Shown here piece after piece: positions 52,365 through 61,370 of a stretch of DNA of 64,000 nt. The position numbers and the translations under genes are program-made. This DNA comes from an uncultured Eubacteriales bacterium (lineage in GTDB: Bacteria > Bacillota > Clostridia > Oscillospirales > Acutalibacteraceae). The notes beneath the pieces were generated by a model that searched no databases, was not told where the DNA came from, and was given only the letters and a program-made list of their open reading frames with translations. The stretch lies in NCBI GenBank assembly GCA_900316385.1, contig ONCP01000003.1:62001-126000 (forward strand), read 5' to 3'. How positions within the stretch are numbered: the first letter of the stretch is position 1; each line of letters starts with the position of its first letter.

Positions 52365-53252
52365 TTATCCCTTTACGGCGCCCGAAACAACACCCTCGAT
52401 GATGTATTTCTGACACGCGAAGTAGAATATTACGATCGGCACGATACTGAGCACTACAAGCGCCATAATAGCGCCGTTGTCGGTCTGTCCGTAGCTTCCG
52501 TTAAGGAACTGCATATGTATCGGGATCGTGCGGTAGAGCTTACCGTCGAGAACGAGATAGGGAAGCAGATAGTCGTTCCATATCCACATTGTCTCGAGGA
52601 TCGCGACCGAAATAAAGGTCGGCTTCATGATCGGGAGCACAACGCTGAAGAAGGTCTTTAACGGACCCGCGCCGTCAACGTCGGCGGCTTCCTCGATCTC
52701 AATCGGTATACTCTTTACGAAGCCCGAGAACATAAATATCGCCAGACCCGCGCCGAAGCCCAGATAGACGAGCAAAATACCCCACGGAGTCGTAAGCTTT
52801 AAGCGGTTCGCGGTGTTCGAGAGGGTAAACATAACCATCTGGAACGGTACTACCATCGAGAAAATACAGAAGAAGTAAATGATCTTGCATACGATCGTAT
52901 TCGACCTCTGAATATACCACGCCGCCATCGACGTGCATACAAGAATGATCGCTACGCCGAAAACAGTGATGAACAAGCTCCAGATCGCCGCCTGCCAGAA
53001 CGGATAGTTACCGAAGGTCATACCCTTGATATAGTTCTGGAAGCCGTGGAACGTTTCGTTGTTGGGGAAGGCGAAAAGATTTGTCGCGATCCCGCCGTTT
53101 GTTTTAAATGAGTTATAGAGAACGATGATGACAGGCATAACGTAGAATATCGAAATAATGACAAAGAGAATCGTCAAAAATCGCATTCCGGCCGTCTGCT
53201 TTTTCTTGAATTTAAGCTCTTTTTCGGGCTTTACAACAGCTACTTTTGCCAT
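52365..53252 (-). CDS. Sugar ABC transporter permease (MalG-like)
   Basis: 295 residues, six membrane helices, CUT1-type permease. The ATPase-contact loop EIEEAADVDGAGPLKTFF is the EAA motif. It pairs with the preceding MalF-like permease; the start overlaps that gene's stop by one base (TAATG). AGAGGTG precedes the ATG. The ATPase must be encoded elsewhere (MsmK/MsmX type), as is usual for Gram-positive sugar importers. Confidence 0.95.
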   Translation of the reverse strand: MAKVAVVKPEKELKFKKKQTAGMRFLTILFVIISIFYVMPVIIVLYNSFKTNGGIATNLFAFPNNETFHGFQNYIKGMTFGNYPFWQAAIWSLFITVFGVAIILVCTSMAAWYIQRSNTIVCKIIYFFCIFSMVVPFQMVMFTLSNTANRLKLTTPWGILLVYLGFGAGLAIFMFSGFVKSIPIEIEEAADVDGAGPLKTFFSVVLPIMKPTFISVAILETMWIWNDYLLPYLVLDGKLYRTIPIHMQFLNGSYGQTDNGAIMALVVLSIVPIVIFYFACQKYIIEGVVSGAVKG

Positions 53253-54118
53253 TACGCCTGCACCTCTCTTCTTCTTGTAAAGTAAAGCTGCGCGAGTGAT
53301 ATTACAACCACGATAAGGAAGAATATTACACCCTCAGCCTGTCCTACGCCTTTCGCGCTGGAGCCTTCGCCGTAGAAGGTCTTGTAGATGTTGAGCGCCA
53401 TCATTCTCGTTGTCCATACTCCGTCCTTCAGCGGCGCGCCGCCTGTGAGAGCGAGGTTCTGGTCAAAGAGCTTGAAGGAGTTGGTCAGCGTTAAGAAAGA
53501 ACAGATAGTAATCGAAGGCATCATCATCGGCAAAGTTACGCGTGTCAGCATCTGACCCTTTGTAGCTCCGTCGATCTTAGCGGCCTCGTACAGGTCGTGA
53601 GGAACGTTCTGGAAGCCCGCGATATAGATGATCATCATATATCCCGCCTGTTGCCAGCACATCAGGATAACAAGTCCCCAGAAGCCCAGATCGGAGTTTG
53701 TAACGAGCGACGGCATATCCATTGAACGGAGGATTCCGTCAAAAATCTGGTGCCAGATATATCCGAGGATAATTCCTCCGATAAGGTTCGGCATAAAGAA
53801 CACGGTTCTGAACAAATTAGAGCCTCTGATTTTGAGCGTGAGAGCGTACGCGATGAAGAACGCCATAAGGTTGATCAAAACTACGCTGACAATGACAAAG
53901 CCCAGAGTGAACCAGAACGAGCGCAGAAAGCTGTCGTCGTTGAACGCCTTGATGTAGTTTTTGATGCCCACAAAGGTTGTGCGCGATACTACCTGGAATT
54001 TAAAAAACGAAAGGTAAATACCCCTAATGAACGGATAGATAAATCCGATACAAAAGGCGGCGAATGTAGGAAGCAGAAAGATTAACGCATAGAGTTTTCT
54101 TTGAGGTTTTCTAAACAT
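53252..54118 (-). CDS. Sugar ABC transporter permease (MalF-like)
   Basis: 288 residues, six helices. The EAA loop reads LYEAAKIDGATKGQML, and the N-terminus (KLYALIFLLPTFAAF) is of the short MalF type. It forms the heterodimeric channel with the next permease. GAAAGG precedes the ATG. It lies 88 bases after the binding protein with a strong hairpin between, so it is expressed at a lower level than the binding protein. Confidence 0.95.
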   Translation of the reverse strand: MFRKPQRKLYALIFLLPTFAAFCIGFIYPFIRGIYLSFFKFQVVSRTTFVGIKNYIKAFNDDSFLRSFWFTLGFVIVSVVLINLMAFFIAYALTLKIRGSNLFRTVFFMPNLIGGIILGYIWHQIFDGILRSMDMPSLVTNSDLGFWGLVILMCWQQAGYMMIIYIAGFQNVPHDLYEAAKIDGATKGQMLTRVTLPMMMPSITICSFLTLTNSFKLFDQNLALTGGAPLKDGVWTTRMMALNIYKTFYGEGSSAKGVGQAEGVIFFLIVVVISLAQLYFTRRREVQA

Positions 54119-54139
54119 AGCTTATGCCTTTCTGTTTGA

Positions 54140-54170
54140 ACAAAAGGGGGCTGAAGTATTCAGCCCCCTG
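54140..54170 (-). terminator. Attenuating hairpin between binding protein and permeases
   Basis: On the - strand AGGGGGCTGAA / TTCAGCCCCCT eleven-pair stem followed by TTTGTT. It explains excess binding protein over permeases. Confidence 0.85.
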
Positions 54171-54206
54171 AACGTTTTAAATGTTTGGCTGAATAATCAG
54201 GGGAAA

Positions 54207-55565
54207 TTATTCCTCAGCAGCCTTTTCCTTCTCGGTCTTCCAGCCGTCTACGAAAGCTGTCTTAACAGCATCCCAGTCGCCTGTGCCGGCAGCGTACTGT
54301 GTGAGAGCAGCGCCAACGCCGTTTTTCCAATCCTCGGAAGGCATTGTTGTGAAGTTCCAGCTTACGGGAGTCTTGCCTTCGTCTGTGAGAGCCTTGTCGA
54401 TCTTAACAAAAGCGTTTGTGCTTTCCTTAGCGGACTTGAAGGGGATTACAAAGCCCATGTCGTCAGCCATAGCAGCTGTGCCCTTGTCGGAGGTTACGCA
54501 CCACTTGATGAACTCAGCGGTAGCAGCCTTGTCGTCGTCGGAAGCGTTCTTGTTGATGCACCAGTAGTTCTCTGTACCTGTGCAGAGACCCTGATTGGCC
54601 TCGTCGCCTACGCCGATGTAGATCGGGAGCATTCCGAGATCCTCGTCCTTTAAGCCGCCCTCTGTAACAGCGCTGTACTCCCAGGAACCGTTCTGGAAGA
54701 AGATAGCGTCGCCCTTAATGAACTCTTCCTCAGCCTCTGCGCCTGTCTTGGAGGCAAGCTCGGAAGCCTTGCAGGTAGAATCTGTGATGTAGAGATCCCA
54801 GATGTTCTTGTAGTTCTCAAGATATGTGCCCTTAAGCTCTGCCTTGTCGCCTACACCGTCATCCTTGTACTCGAAGTAGATGGGAAGGTTAGCAAGGTGA
54901 GTCTTGAATCTCCAGTCGGAGGAGCTGTCCATACCTGCGGATGTGAACGCGCCCTTAACGCCGAGAGCGTCCTTGTTAGCCTGGATCTCGTCGGCAACAG
55001 TCTTGAGCTTGTCAAAGCTGTTGATCTCGTCGATAGACTTAACGGTTGCGAAATCGCTGTCGCAATACTTCTGGAGTAAGGTCTTGTTGTAGATGATACC
55101 ATAGGACTCGATTACGTAAGCAATACCGTAAACAGCGTCGCCGTCCTTAAGAGCGAAGTCCTGAGATGTGAGCTCGCCGTAGATATCTGTACCGGAGAGA
55201 TCCATGCAGAAATCCTTCCACTTAGCGAGACCGACAGGTCCGTTTACCTGGAACAGTGTGGGAGCCTCTTCCTTGTCCATTTCGGAGGTAAGAGTCTGCT
55301 CGTAAGTACCCTCAGCGGCTGTAACAACGGTAACCTTTGTGCCGGTTTCCTTTGTGTAAGCCTTAGCGAGATCCTGCCAAGCCTGATCCTGCTCGGGTTT
55401 GAAGTTCAGGTAGTAAACCGAACCCTTGGAGGCGTCGCCTGAAAGCTTGGAAGCGCCCTTGGAGGACTTAGAGTCCTTGCTGTCGGAACAGCCTGCGAAA
55501 GCGCCTACGGTCATAAGTGACGCAAGGCCTAAAGCGGCTATTCTTTTGATTGTTGAACTTTTCAT
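54207..55565 (-). CDS. Sugar ABC transporter substrate-binding lipoprotein
   Basis: 452 residues, family 1 extracellular solute-binding protein. Signal peptide with lipobox AFAGC, then a Ser/Lys/Asp-rich tether and two-lobed binding fold (YYLNFKPEQDQAWQDLAKAY, FQVNGPVGLAKW, ENYWCINKNASDDDKAATAE). The ligand cannot be deduced; closeness to starch-binding proteins makes malto-oligosaccharide a reasonable guess only. AAAGGTGG precedes the ATG. It has a promoter at 55723-55751 and an unusually long structured leader. Confidence 0.93.
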   Translation of the reverse strand: MKSSTIKRIAALGLASLMTVGAFAGCSDSKDSKSSKGASKLSGDASKGSVYYLNFKPEQDQAWQDLAKAYTKETGTKVTVVTAAEGTYEQTLTSEMDKEEAPTLFQVNGPVGLAKWKDFCMDLSGTDIYGELTSQDFALKDGDAVYGIAYVIESYGIIYNKTLLQKYCDSDFATVKSIDEINSFDKLKTVADEIQANKDALGVKGAFTSAGMDSSSDWRFKTHLANLPIYFEYKDDGVGDKAELKGTYLENYKNIWDLYITDSTCKASELASKTGAEAEEEFIKGDAIFFQNGSWEYSAVTEGGLKDEDLGMLPIYIGVGDEANQGLCTGTENYWCINKNASDDDKAATAEFIKWCVTSDKGTAAMADDMGFVIPFKSAKESTNAFVKIDKALTDEGKTPVSWNFTTMPSEDWKNGVGAALTQYAAGTGDWDAVKTAFVDGWKTEKEKAAEE

Positions 55566-55716
55566 AAAAAATCCACCTTTTCAAAAAATTTTCGGTCCGA
55601 ATAATTGACGTCGGACCTGCGCCCGTGAGTTGCGGCGTCGGTCTGAGCAGCTTTTGAGATCTGCGGAAAGCCGAGCAAAAACGTTCTTTCCGACACCTGT
55701 CAAAACATCCTCATTA
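55566..55716 (-). promoter_or_regulatory. Structured leader with terminator-like hairpin upstream of the binding-protein gene
   Basis: The predicted 150-base leader contains, on the - strand, CGGAAAG/CTTTCCG, GCAG/CTGC and CGCC/GGGCG hairpins. It ends in GGTCCGA/TCGGACC (55594-55617) followed by GAAAATTTTTT, terminator-like, just before the ribosome site. A cis-acting control element is likely; no known riboswitch class fits. Confidence 0.5.
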
Positions 55717-55722
55717 TCTAGT

Positions 55723-55751
55723 ATAATAGCACAAAAACAAGGAGTATGCAA
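55723..55751 (-). promoter_or_regulatory. Promoter of the sugar ABC transporter operon
   Basis: On the - strand TTGCAT (55746-55751), 17 bases, TATTAT (55723-55728). The remaining gap up to the YesL-like gene (start 55916) holds its promoter and no extra gene. Confidence 0.65.
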
Positions 55752-55853
55752 TACTTTTTTGGTACATTTATCCGCAAAAAAAAGAGGGGAATTTATCACA
55801 TTCAGTGTTTATCGGGGTTTTTGTAAACTTACAGTTTTGTAACCGAATTTCAG

Positions 55854-55882
55854 TGGAAAAAAGGTCGCCCTTATGGTAAAAT
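55854..55882 (+). promoter_or_regulatory. Putative promoter of the YesL-like gene
   Basis: TGGAAA (55854-55859), 17 bases, TAAAAT (55877-55882); moderate match. Confidence 0.45.
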
Positions 55883-55915
55883 AAAACTGATATTTTTTAG
55901 CAAAGGAGCAAGGCT

Positions 55916-56743
55916 ATGAAGAAAAAAGGCTGCGCTTTTTTAAACTTTTTCAGGTACTTTCCAAAGCTGTTCGCGGCGGGACTTATGTTTTCCGTGCCGT
56001 TTGCCGTTTTTACGGCGATACTCGCGCTCATCGGATATCTTACGGGCTTCAACAACATCATTTTGTGGGGACTTTCCGTAATTCCCGCGTCGCCTATGCT
56101 GGCGGGACTCGCGATGACAGTCCGAAAAATAGCCATAGAGAATACAGACGTGGAGCTGATCCCGACATTCAGGGAGGTCGTTAAAGAAAACTTCAAGGCG
56201 TTCCTTCTTCACGGCGTTGTGATTTATCTTATTTGCGCGTGCACCTTCTTTTCGGTGCTGTACTACGGCTCAATGGCAGCGGTCAACGCAATGTACGCCT
56301 CGACGTTAACGATGTATATGCTCTTTACGGCGGTTTTGGTCGTCGTGATGTTCTACGTGCCCATAATGACGGTTACATATGAGCTCAGACTCAGGGACAT
56401 CTATAAAAACGCGTTTCTGCTTGTAATCGGAAAAATTCTTCGAAACCTTATCGCGCTTGTTTTCATCACTCTGCTTTCCGCTGTCGCGTTCTTCGGAATA
56501 GTTCTGACAAACGGTGTGTGGCTGTGGATCACGGTAGCGCTGATCGTCGCGCTTTATCCTATGATGTTCGTATATATCTCGATCTCGGTGATCTCAAAGG
56601 GAATGCAGGAGAGCGTAGGCTCGTTTGTCAACCCTGTCAAGGCGGAGGTCGATGACAGCAAGGCGGTCGCGGAGGCGGTAAGTTCAGCTGAAGGAAGCGA
56701 CTATGTTTTCGTTAACGGTAAAATGATCAAGGTAGAAAAATAA
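55916..56743 (+). CDS. YesL/DUF624-like membrane protein
   Basis: 275 residues, five or six membrane helices with a conserved-looking loop ELRLRDIYKNAFLLVIGKI, and a charged cytoplasmic tail. The size and pattern match YesL/DUF624, a family regularly found beside CUT1 sugar ABC transporters, as here (divergent from one). Its precise function is unknown; an accessory role in sugar uptake or signalling is inferred. AAAGGAG precedes the ATG. Confidence 0.75.
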   Translation: MKKKGCAFLNFFRYFPKLFAAGLMFSVPFAVFTAILALIGYLTGFNNIILWGLSVIPASPMLAGLAMTVRKIAIENTDVELIPTFREVVKENFKAFLLHGVVIYLICACTFFSVLYYGSMAAVNAMYASTLTMYMLFTAVLVVVMFYVPIMTVTYELRLRDIYKNAFLLVIGKILRNLIALVFITLLSAVAFFGIVLTNGVWLWITVALIVALYPMMFVYISISVISKGMQESVGSFVNPVKAEVDDSKAVAEAVSSAEGSDYVFVNGKMIKVEK

Positions 56744-56802
56744 GGAGCCGTCAAAGCGGCTCAGAAAGAAAGCGCGCGCATAGCGCCGCTGTGCAGAAAA
56801 AA

Positions 56803-56831
56803 GGCTCCGATCAAACTCGGAGCCCGTTTTA
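56803..56831. terminator. Bidirectional terminator between YesL-like and lipoprotein genes
   Basis: GGCTCCGA / TCGGAGCC eight-pair stem with T-runs on both sides (TTTT on +, TTTTTT on -). Confidence 0.9.
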
Positions 56832-57290
56832 TCAGTCTTTTTCAATCACTATCTTGTCCTTGGGAACGACGATCGCCCTGTATCCGAGAGCGTTCGTAAC
56901 CCTGATCGCGCCAGTAAGCGTGACCTTGGCTCCGTTTTCGGGATAATCGTCGGGGAACTTTCCGTTCTCGATCTCGTAGCTTACTCCGAGAGAGGAACCG
57001 TTTTCGGTTTTCTGGAGAATTGAGCAGCTTGTGCCGCGATGCTCGCTGATACCTGTGATCTTGACAGCGGAATTGTCATAATCGCCCTTGGAGAACGCCG
57101 TCATAAAATCCTGCATACCGTCATAATCGTTGATCTCAATAACCGCTTGAGGCTTGTTGAGGTCTACGGGCGTTGTGTCGCGTTCAAACTCCGCGGACGA
57201 ATCGTTGCTGCCGCAGCCGCAGGAGACAAACGCCGTCAGAGCGACTGCCATAACAACAGCCAGAGCAATAACCTTGCCGAATTTTTTCAT
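56832..57290 (-). CDS. Small OB-fold-like lipoprotein
   Basis: 152 residues from the ATG at 57290, eight bases after GGAG; a GTG nine bases upstream is too close to the site. The lipoprotein signal ends FVSCGCG. The mature part reads like an OB-fold (AVIEINDYD, DNSAVKITGISEH, GAKVTLTGAIRV), as in tRNA_anti-like secreted proteins. Function unknown. It has its own promoter (57333-57360) and terminator, so it is monocistronic. Confidence 0.8.
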   Translation of the reverse strand: MKKFGKVIALAVVMAVALTAFVSCGCGSNDSSAEFERDTTPVDLNKPQAVIEINDYDGMQDFMTAFSKGDYDNSAVKITGISEHRGTSCSILQKTENGSSLGVSYEIENGKFPDDYPENGAKVTLTGAIRVTNALGYRAIVVPKDKIVIEKD

Positions 57291-57332
57291 TATTTTCACT
57301 CCAATCGTTATTCCCCAAAAGGGTACAAGGAT

Positions 57333-57360
57333 ATTATATCAATTTTTCATATTTTTTCAA
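57333..57360 (-). promoter_or_regulatory. Promoter of the small lipoprotein gene
   Basis: On the - strand TTGAAA (57355-57360), 16 bases, TATAAT (57333-57338). Confidence 0.75.
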
Positions 57361-57381
57361 GCGGTTAAAAGATAATAATTA

Positions 57382-57418
57382 TCAAAAAATTCGGCCCAAG
57401 GCAACGCCTTGAGCCGAA
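57382..57418 (-). terminator. Terminator of the opp operon
   Basis: On the - strand TTCGGCTCAAGGC / GCCTTGGGCCGAA stem (one G-T) with a GTT loop, followed by TTTTTTG. Confidence 0.9.
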
Positions 57419-57433
57419 AGTGTTTTATCGGGA

Positions 57434-59269
57434 TTAGCCCTCGATTGTGCAGTACATAAAGTACTTGTAGCCGAGCGGGTTGGAGAAGAAGCCCTTAACG
57501 GTCTTGGAGCACATATAGAGGTCTGTGTAGTAGTAGATCGGGCAGATGCAGCCTGTCGCCATAAGCATATCCTCAGCAACGTGCATCATCTTGTAACGGT
57601 TGTCCTTGTCTGTGCAGGACTTGATGGTGGAGATAAGAACGTCGTAGGTCTCGGCCCATGTGCCGTTCTCAACCTTTGTATCATATCCGTACTCTGTAAG
57701 GTCAAGGCTGTAACACTTTACATCCTTGTGGTTGCCCTTGCCGTACTGAACGTCGTTGTTACCCGAAGCGGTTGTCCACATATCGAGGAAGCAGATAGGA
57801 TCGTTGTAGTCAGCAAGCCAGCCGTTACGAGCGATGGAATAATCGCCCTTCTTACGTGTGTTAAGGAAGGTGTTCCACTCCTGGTTCTCGAGGTCGAGAG
57901 TGATACCAACGCCGTCAAGAGCGCTCTGGATATACTCACCGATAGCCTGATGGCTCTCGTTTGTATTGTAGAGGTATGTCATCTTGGGGAAGTTGGTGAA
58001 CTTCTTTGTCTTGTCGTCGTACTTGTAGTACTTCTTGAGAGTCTCAACAGCGGACTCGTAGTTGCTCTCGAAAGCGTCCTCGGAGGTGTTGAAGTAACCG
58101 TCATAGTCACTGCTTACGCCTGTGTTCTTGTAGAACTCGGAGCCGTCGGCGTCTGTAAGACCCATAGCTACGAAGGAGGAAGCGGGGAGCTGACCGCCCT
58201 GAGCGATCTCGTCGATGATATAGTTACGGTCGAGAAGGAGAGAAACGGCGTTTCTGATCTCAGCCTCAGCCTTTTCAGCCTCGTCGCCCTTAAGGTCGGA
58301 ATCCTCGGGGAGGATGTTCTCGTTGATGTTCCAGCATACATAGTATGTGCCGATCTGACCTACGTTGAAGAACTCGTCGGGATAATCCTTCTTGAGGGTA
58401 GCGATCTCGTTTGTGGGAACGTCGTCGATTAGGAGCCAGTCGCCCTTCTTGAAGTTGGAGAGCATGTTGTTGGCGTCGTCGGAGAGATAGAACTTGATAG
58501 TTTCCATTGTAACGCTGTCAGCGTCGGGATGATCGGCGTTCTTCTTGAGTGTGATAACGCTGTTGTGCTTCCAGCCGTCAAGCTTGTACATACCGTTGGA
58601 TACATAGGTCTTGGGGTCTGTTGCCCATTTCTCGTCCTTTACTACGTCCTCACGTACGGGGAAGTAGGTCGGGAATGCGAGAAGCTCGTTCCAGTAAGGA
58701 ACGTCGTTGGCGAGTGTTACCTCGAGAGTCTTGTCGTCGGTAGCCTTAACGTTGAGCTTGGCGTCGGGGTTGGTGTAGTTACCGTCGTCGTCTGTCGCCC
58801 AGATGTCGTCATAACCGTCAACAACCTCGAACATATAGCCGTAGTCAGCCGCAAGAGCTGTGGAAGCAGCGCGCTGCCAAGCAAATTCGAAGTCGCCCGC
58901 TGTTACGTCTTTGCCGTCGGACCACTTGAGACCGTCCTTGAGAGTGTAGGTGTAGGTAACGGTACCGTCGTCGTTAGCCTTGCCTTCGGTAAGCTCTTTA
59001 GCGGCGTCCGCAACGATCTGGAGCTTGCCGTCCTTGTCCTGCTCCCACTTCGCGAGACCCGAGAAGAGGTGAGTGAGGAGTGTAGCGCCGTCAACCGCGG
59101 AGTTAAGAGCGGGGTCGATGGTGTCGGGCTCACTGGCGATAGAAACAGAGATAGACTTTACGTCTGATGTTTTCTTGCTGTCCTTGCTGTCCTTGCTGCT
59201 GCCGCAGGAAGCTAAGCTAGCTACGAGAGCGATCGCAAGAATTACAGCTAAGATTCTTTTGATTTTCAT
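57434..59269 (-). CDS. oppA: Oligopeptide ABC transporter substrate-binding lipoprotein
   Basis: Captures peptides outside the cell for the OppBCDF importer. 611 residues, family 5 extracellular solute-binding protein. Lipobox SLASC near residue 22, then DPALNSAVDGATLLTHLFSGL near the mature N-terminus, the typical family-5 signature region. The ATG at 59269 lies nine bases after AAAGGA; an upstream TTG lacks a site. It is the last gene of oppBCDFA. Confidence 0.95.
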   Translation of the reverse strand: MKIKRILAVILAIALVASLASCGSSKDSKDSKKTSDVKSISVSIASEPDTIDPALNSAVDGATLLTHLFSGLAKWEQDKDGKLQIVADAAKELTEGKANDDGTVTYTYTLKDGLKWSDGKDVTAGDFEFAWQRAASTALAADYGYMFEVVDGYDDIWATDDDGNYTNPDAKLNVKATDDKTLEVTLANDVPYWNELLAFPTYFPVREDVVKDEKWATDPKTYVSNGMYKLDGWKHNSVITLKKNADHPDADSVTMETIKFYLSDDANNMLSNFKKGDWLLIDDVPTNEIATLKKDYPDEFFNVGQIGTYYVCWNINENILPEDSDLKGDEAEKAEAEIRNAVSLLLDRNYIIDEIAQGGQLPASSFVAMGLTDADGSEFYKNTGVSSDYDGYFNTSEDAFESNYESAVETLKKYYKYDDKTKKFTNFPKMTYLYNTNESHQAIGEYIQSALDGVGITLDLENQEWNTFLNTRKKGDYSIARNGWLADYNDPICFLDMWTTASGNNDVQYGKGNHKDVKCYSLDLTEYGYDTKVENGTWAETYDVLISTIKSCTDKDNRYKMMHVAEDMLMATGCICPIYYYTDLYMCSKTVKGFFSNPLGYKYFMYCTIEG

Positions 59270-59361
59270 TTTTTTCAATCCTTTCTTAGAATAAAAATGA
59301 TATTTTCACCAAATGCGTGAGGTTTTCTCCTGTACCCCTCTGCACCCGGTTTGTCGATTGA

Positions 59362-60351
59362 TTAAGAGTTGATCTCGTCAACTCTGTGGCAGGCTACAAA
59401 ATGACCTGTCGAAACCTCCTTGAACTCGGGCATACTCTCGGCGCACTTGTCGCAGGCGTAGCGGCACCTTGTTCTGAACGGACATCCGCTGGGCGCGTTG
59501 AGCGGGCTGGGGATGTCGCCCGTAAGCACGATACGCTTGTTGGTTCTCGCGATCTTGGGATCGGGAACGGGAACAGCGGAGAGCAACGACTGAGAATAGG
59601 GGTGGAGAGGCTTGTTGTAAATCTCCTCCGCGTCCGCGAGCTCTACCATTCTTCCGAGATACATAACAGCGATTCGGTCGGAAATATGACGAACGACCAA
59701 CAGATCGTGCGCGATAAACAGGTAGGTGAGGCCGAGCTTTTCCTGAAGCTCGTCAAACATATTTATAACCTGAGCCTGAATACTTACGTCAAGCGCGGAT
59801 ACAGGCTCGTCGCATACAATAAAATCAGGGTTGACCGCGAGTGAACGTGCGATACCGATACGCTGGCGCTGTCCGCCCGAAAACTCGTGAGCGTAACGCG
59901 CGGCGTGCTCGCTGTTCAGTCCGACGTAATCCATAAGCTCAAGGATACGCTCCATACGCTCCTTTTTGTTGCTTGTGAGCTTGTGAACGTCAAGCGGCTC
60001 GCCGATAATATCCGATACCGTCATTCTCGGATTAAGCGAGGAATACGGATCCTGAAAAACCATCGTGGCTTTTTTGCGGAACTCCTTGATGTCCTTCTTA
60101 GTCTTGACTTGCTTGCCGTCGTACCAGATCTCTCCGCCCGTGGGCTTGTAAAGGTGGAGCAATGTACGACCGACGGTGGTTTTTCCGCAGCCCGATTCGC
60201 CTACCAGACCGAGCGTCTCGCCCTTTGTGATCGAGAACGAAACATCGTCAACAGCCTTTAAGGGCTTTGAGCGGAACATACCTGTGCTGATGTCAAAGTA
60301 TTCCTTGAGGTGTTTTACCTCGATCAGGGTTTTGTTTTCAGCCAAGGTCAT
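59362..60351 (-). CDS. oppF: Oligopeptide ABC transporter ATP-binding protein
   Basis: 329 residues. Walker A GESGCGKTT, ABC signature LSGGQ-type (FSGGQRQRIGIARSL), Walker B DFIVCDEPVSALD. The C-terminal oligopeptide-transporter extension has a cysteine set (SGCPFRTRCRYACDKCAE). I place the start at the ATG 60351, so it overlaps oppD by 14 bases; a TTG further up is unlikely. Confidence 0.96.
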   Translation of the reverse strand: MTLAENKTLIEVKHLKEYFDISTGMFRSKPLKAVDDVSFSITKGETLGLVGESGCGKTTVGRTLLHLYKPTGGEIWYDGKQVKTKKDIKEFRKKATMVFQDPYSSLNPRMTVSDIIGEPLDVHKLTSNKKERMERILELMDYVGLNSEHAARYAHEFSGGQRQRIGIARSLAVNPDFIVCDEPVSALDVSIQAQVINMFDELQEKLGLTYLFIAHDLLVVRHISDRIAVMYLGRMVELADAEEIYNKPLHPYSQSLLSAVPVPDPKIARTNKRIVLTGDIPSPLNAPSGCPFRTRCRYACDKCAESMPEFKEVSTGHFVACHRVDEINS

Positions 60352-61357
60352 CACCGCCTTCCGTGTCAAGTTCTATTTCACCGCTGTCAAGACCTTTTTT
60401 GACGTTTACCCAACAGGAAGCGGCGTGATTTTCATTTATCTCCATACGGTCGGCGCGGTGCTTGATACAGATCTTCATCGCGTTATCGCATCTCGGAGCG
60501 AAGGGACAGCCCTTCGGCATATTGAGAAGGTCGATCGGCGTGCCCGTGATCGGGCGGAGCTTCGTTCCCGCCGTGTCGGCAGTCGGGATCGAGCGCATAA
60601 GACCCTTTGTGTACTCGTGACAGGGATTGTAGAATATCTCGTCGGCTGTACCCTGCTCGCAGATCGAGCCGGCGTACATAACGATGACCTCGTCACAGAT
60701 CTGAGCTACGACGCCGAGATCGTGAGTGATCATAATGATAGCCATTCCGAGCTCCTCCTGCAAGGAACCCATGAGCTCAAGTATCTGAGCCTGAATGGTA
60801 ACGTCGAGCGCGGTGGTCGGCTCGTCCGCGATAAGAATGTCGGGCTCGCACGCAAGCGCCATGGCGATCATAACTCTCTGGCGCATACCGCCCGAAAATT
60901 CGTACGGATACTGTTTCATACGCTTCTCGGGCTCGTTAACGTTAACGAGGCGAAGCATCTCAACAGCTCTGTCGTAAGCCTCCTTCTTGTTTCTGTCGGT
61001 GTGAAGGAGGATCGCCTCCATAAGCTGTTTTCCTATTGTATATGTGGGATTGAGCGAGGTCATCGGGTCCTGAAAGATGATGGAGATCTTGTTTCCTCTC
61101 ACGTTCTTCATAACCTTTTCGCCCGCTCCTACGAGCTCCTGACCGTCAAGCTTGATAGAGCCGCCGACGATTTTGCCCGTTCCCGCGAGTATTTGCATAA
61201 TTGAGTAGGCTGTTACAGACTTGCCTGAGCCCGATTCGCCCACGATACCGAGAACCTTGCCTCTGTCGAGGGTAAAGGATACGTCGTTTACCGCCTTAAC
61301 TTCACCCGCGTCGGTGAAAAAGGAGGTTTTGAGGTTTTTTACTTCAAGTAATGCCAT
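60338..61357 (-). CDS. oppD: Oligopeptide ABC transporter ATP-binding protein
   Basis: 339 residues. Walker [10 protein letters not shown], signature [15 protein letters not shown], Walker [13 protein letters not shown], and the C-terminal cysteine motif (KGCPFAPRC). It forms the ATPase heterodimer with OppF. AAGGAGG precedes the ATG, 13 bases after oppC. Confidence 0.97.
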   Translation of the reverse strand: MALLEVKNLKTSFFTDAGEVKAVNDVSFTLDRGKVLGIVGESGSGKSVTAYSIMQILAGTGKIVGGSIKLDGQELVGAGEKVMKNVRGNKISIIFQDPMTSLNPTYTIGKQLMEAILLHTDRNKKEAYDRAVEMLRLVNVNEPEKRMKQYPYEFSGGMRQRVMIAMALACEPDILIADEPTTALDVTIQAQILELMGSLQEELGMAIIMITHDLGVVAQICDEVIVMYAGSICEQGTADEIFYNPCHEYTKGLMRSIPTADTAGTKLRPITGTPIDLLNMPKGCPFAPRCDNAMKICIKHRADRMEINENHAASCWVNVKKGLDSGEIELDTEGGDDLG

Positions 61358-61370
61358 CTGTCCCGCCTCC

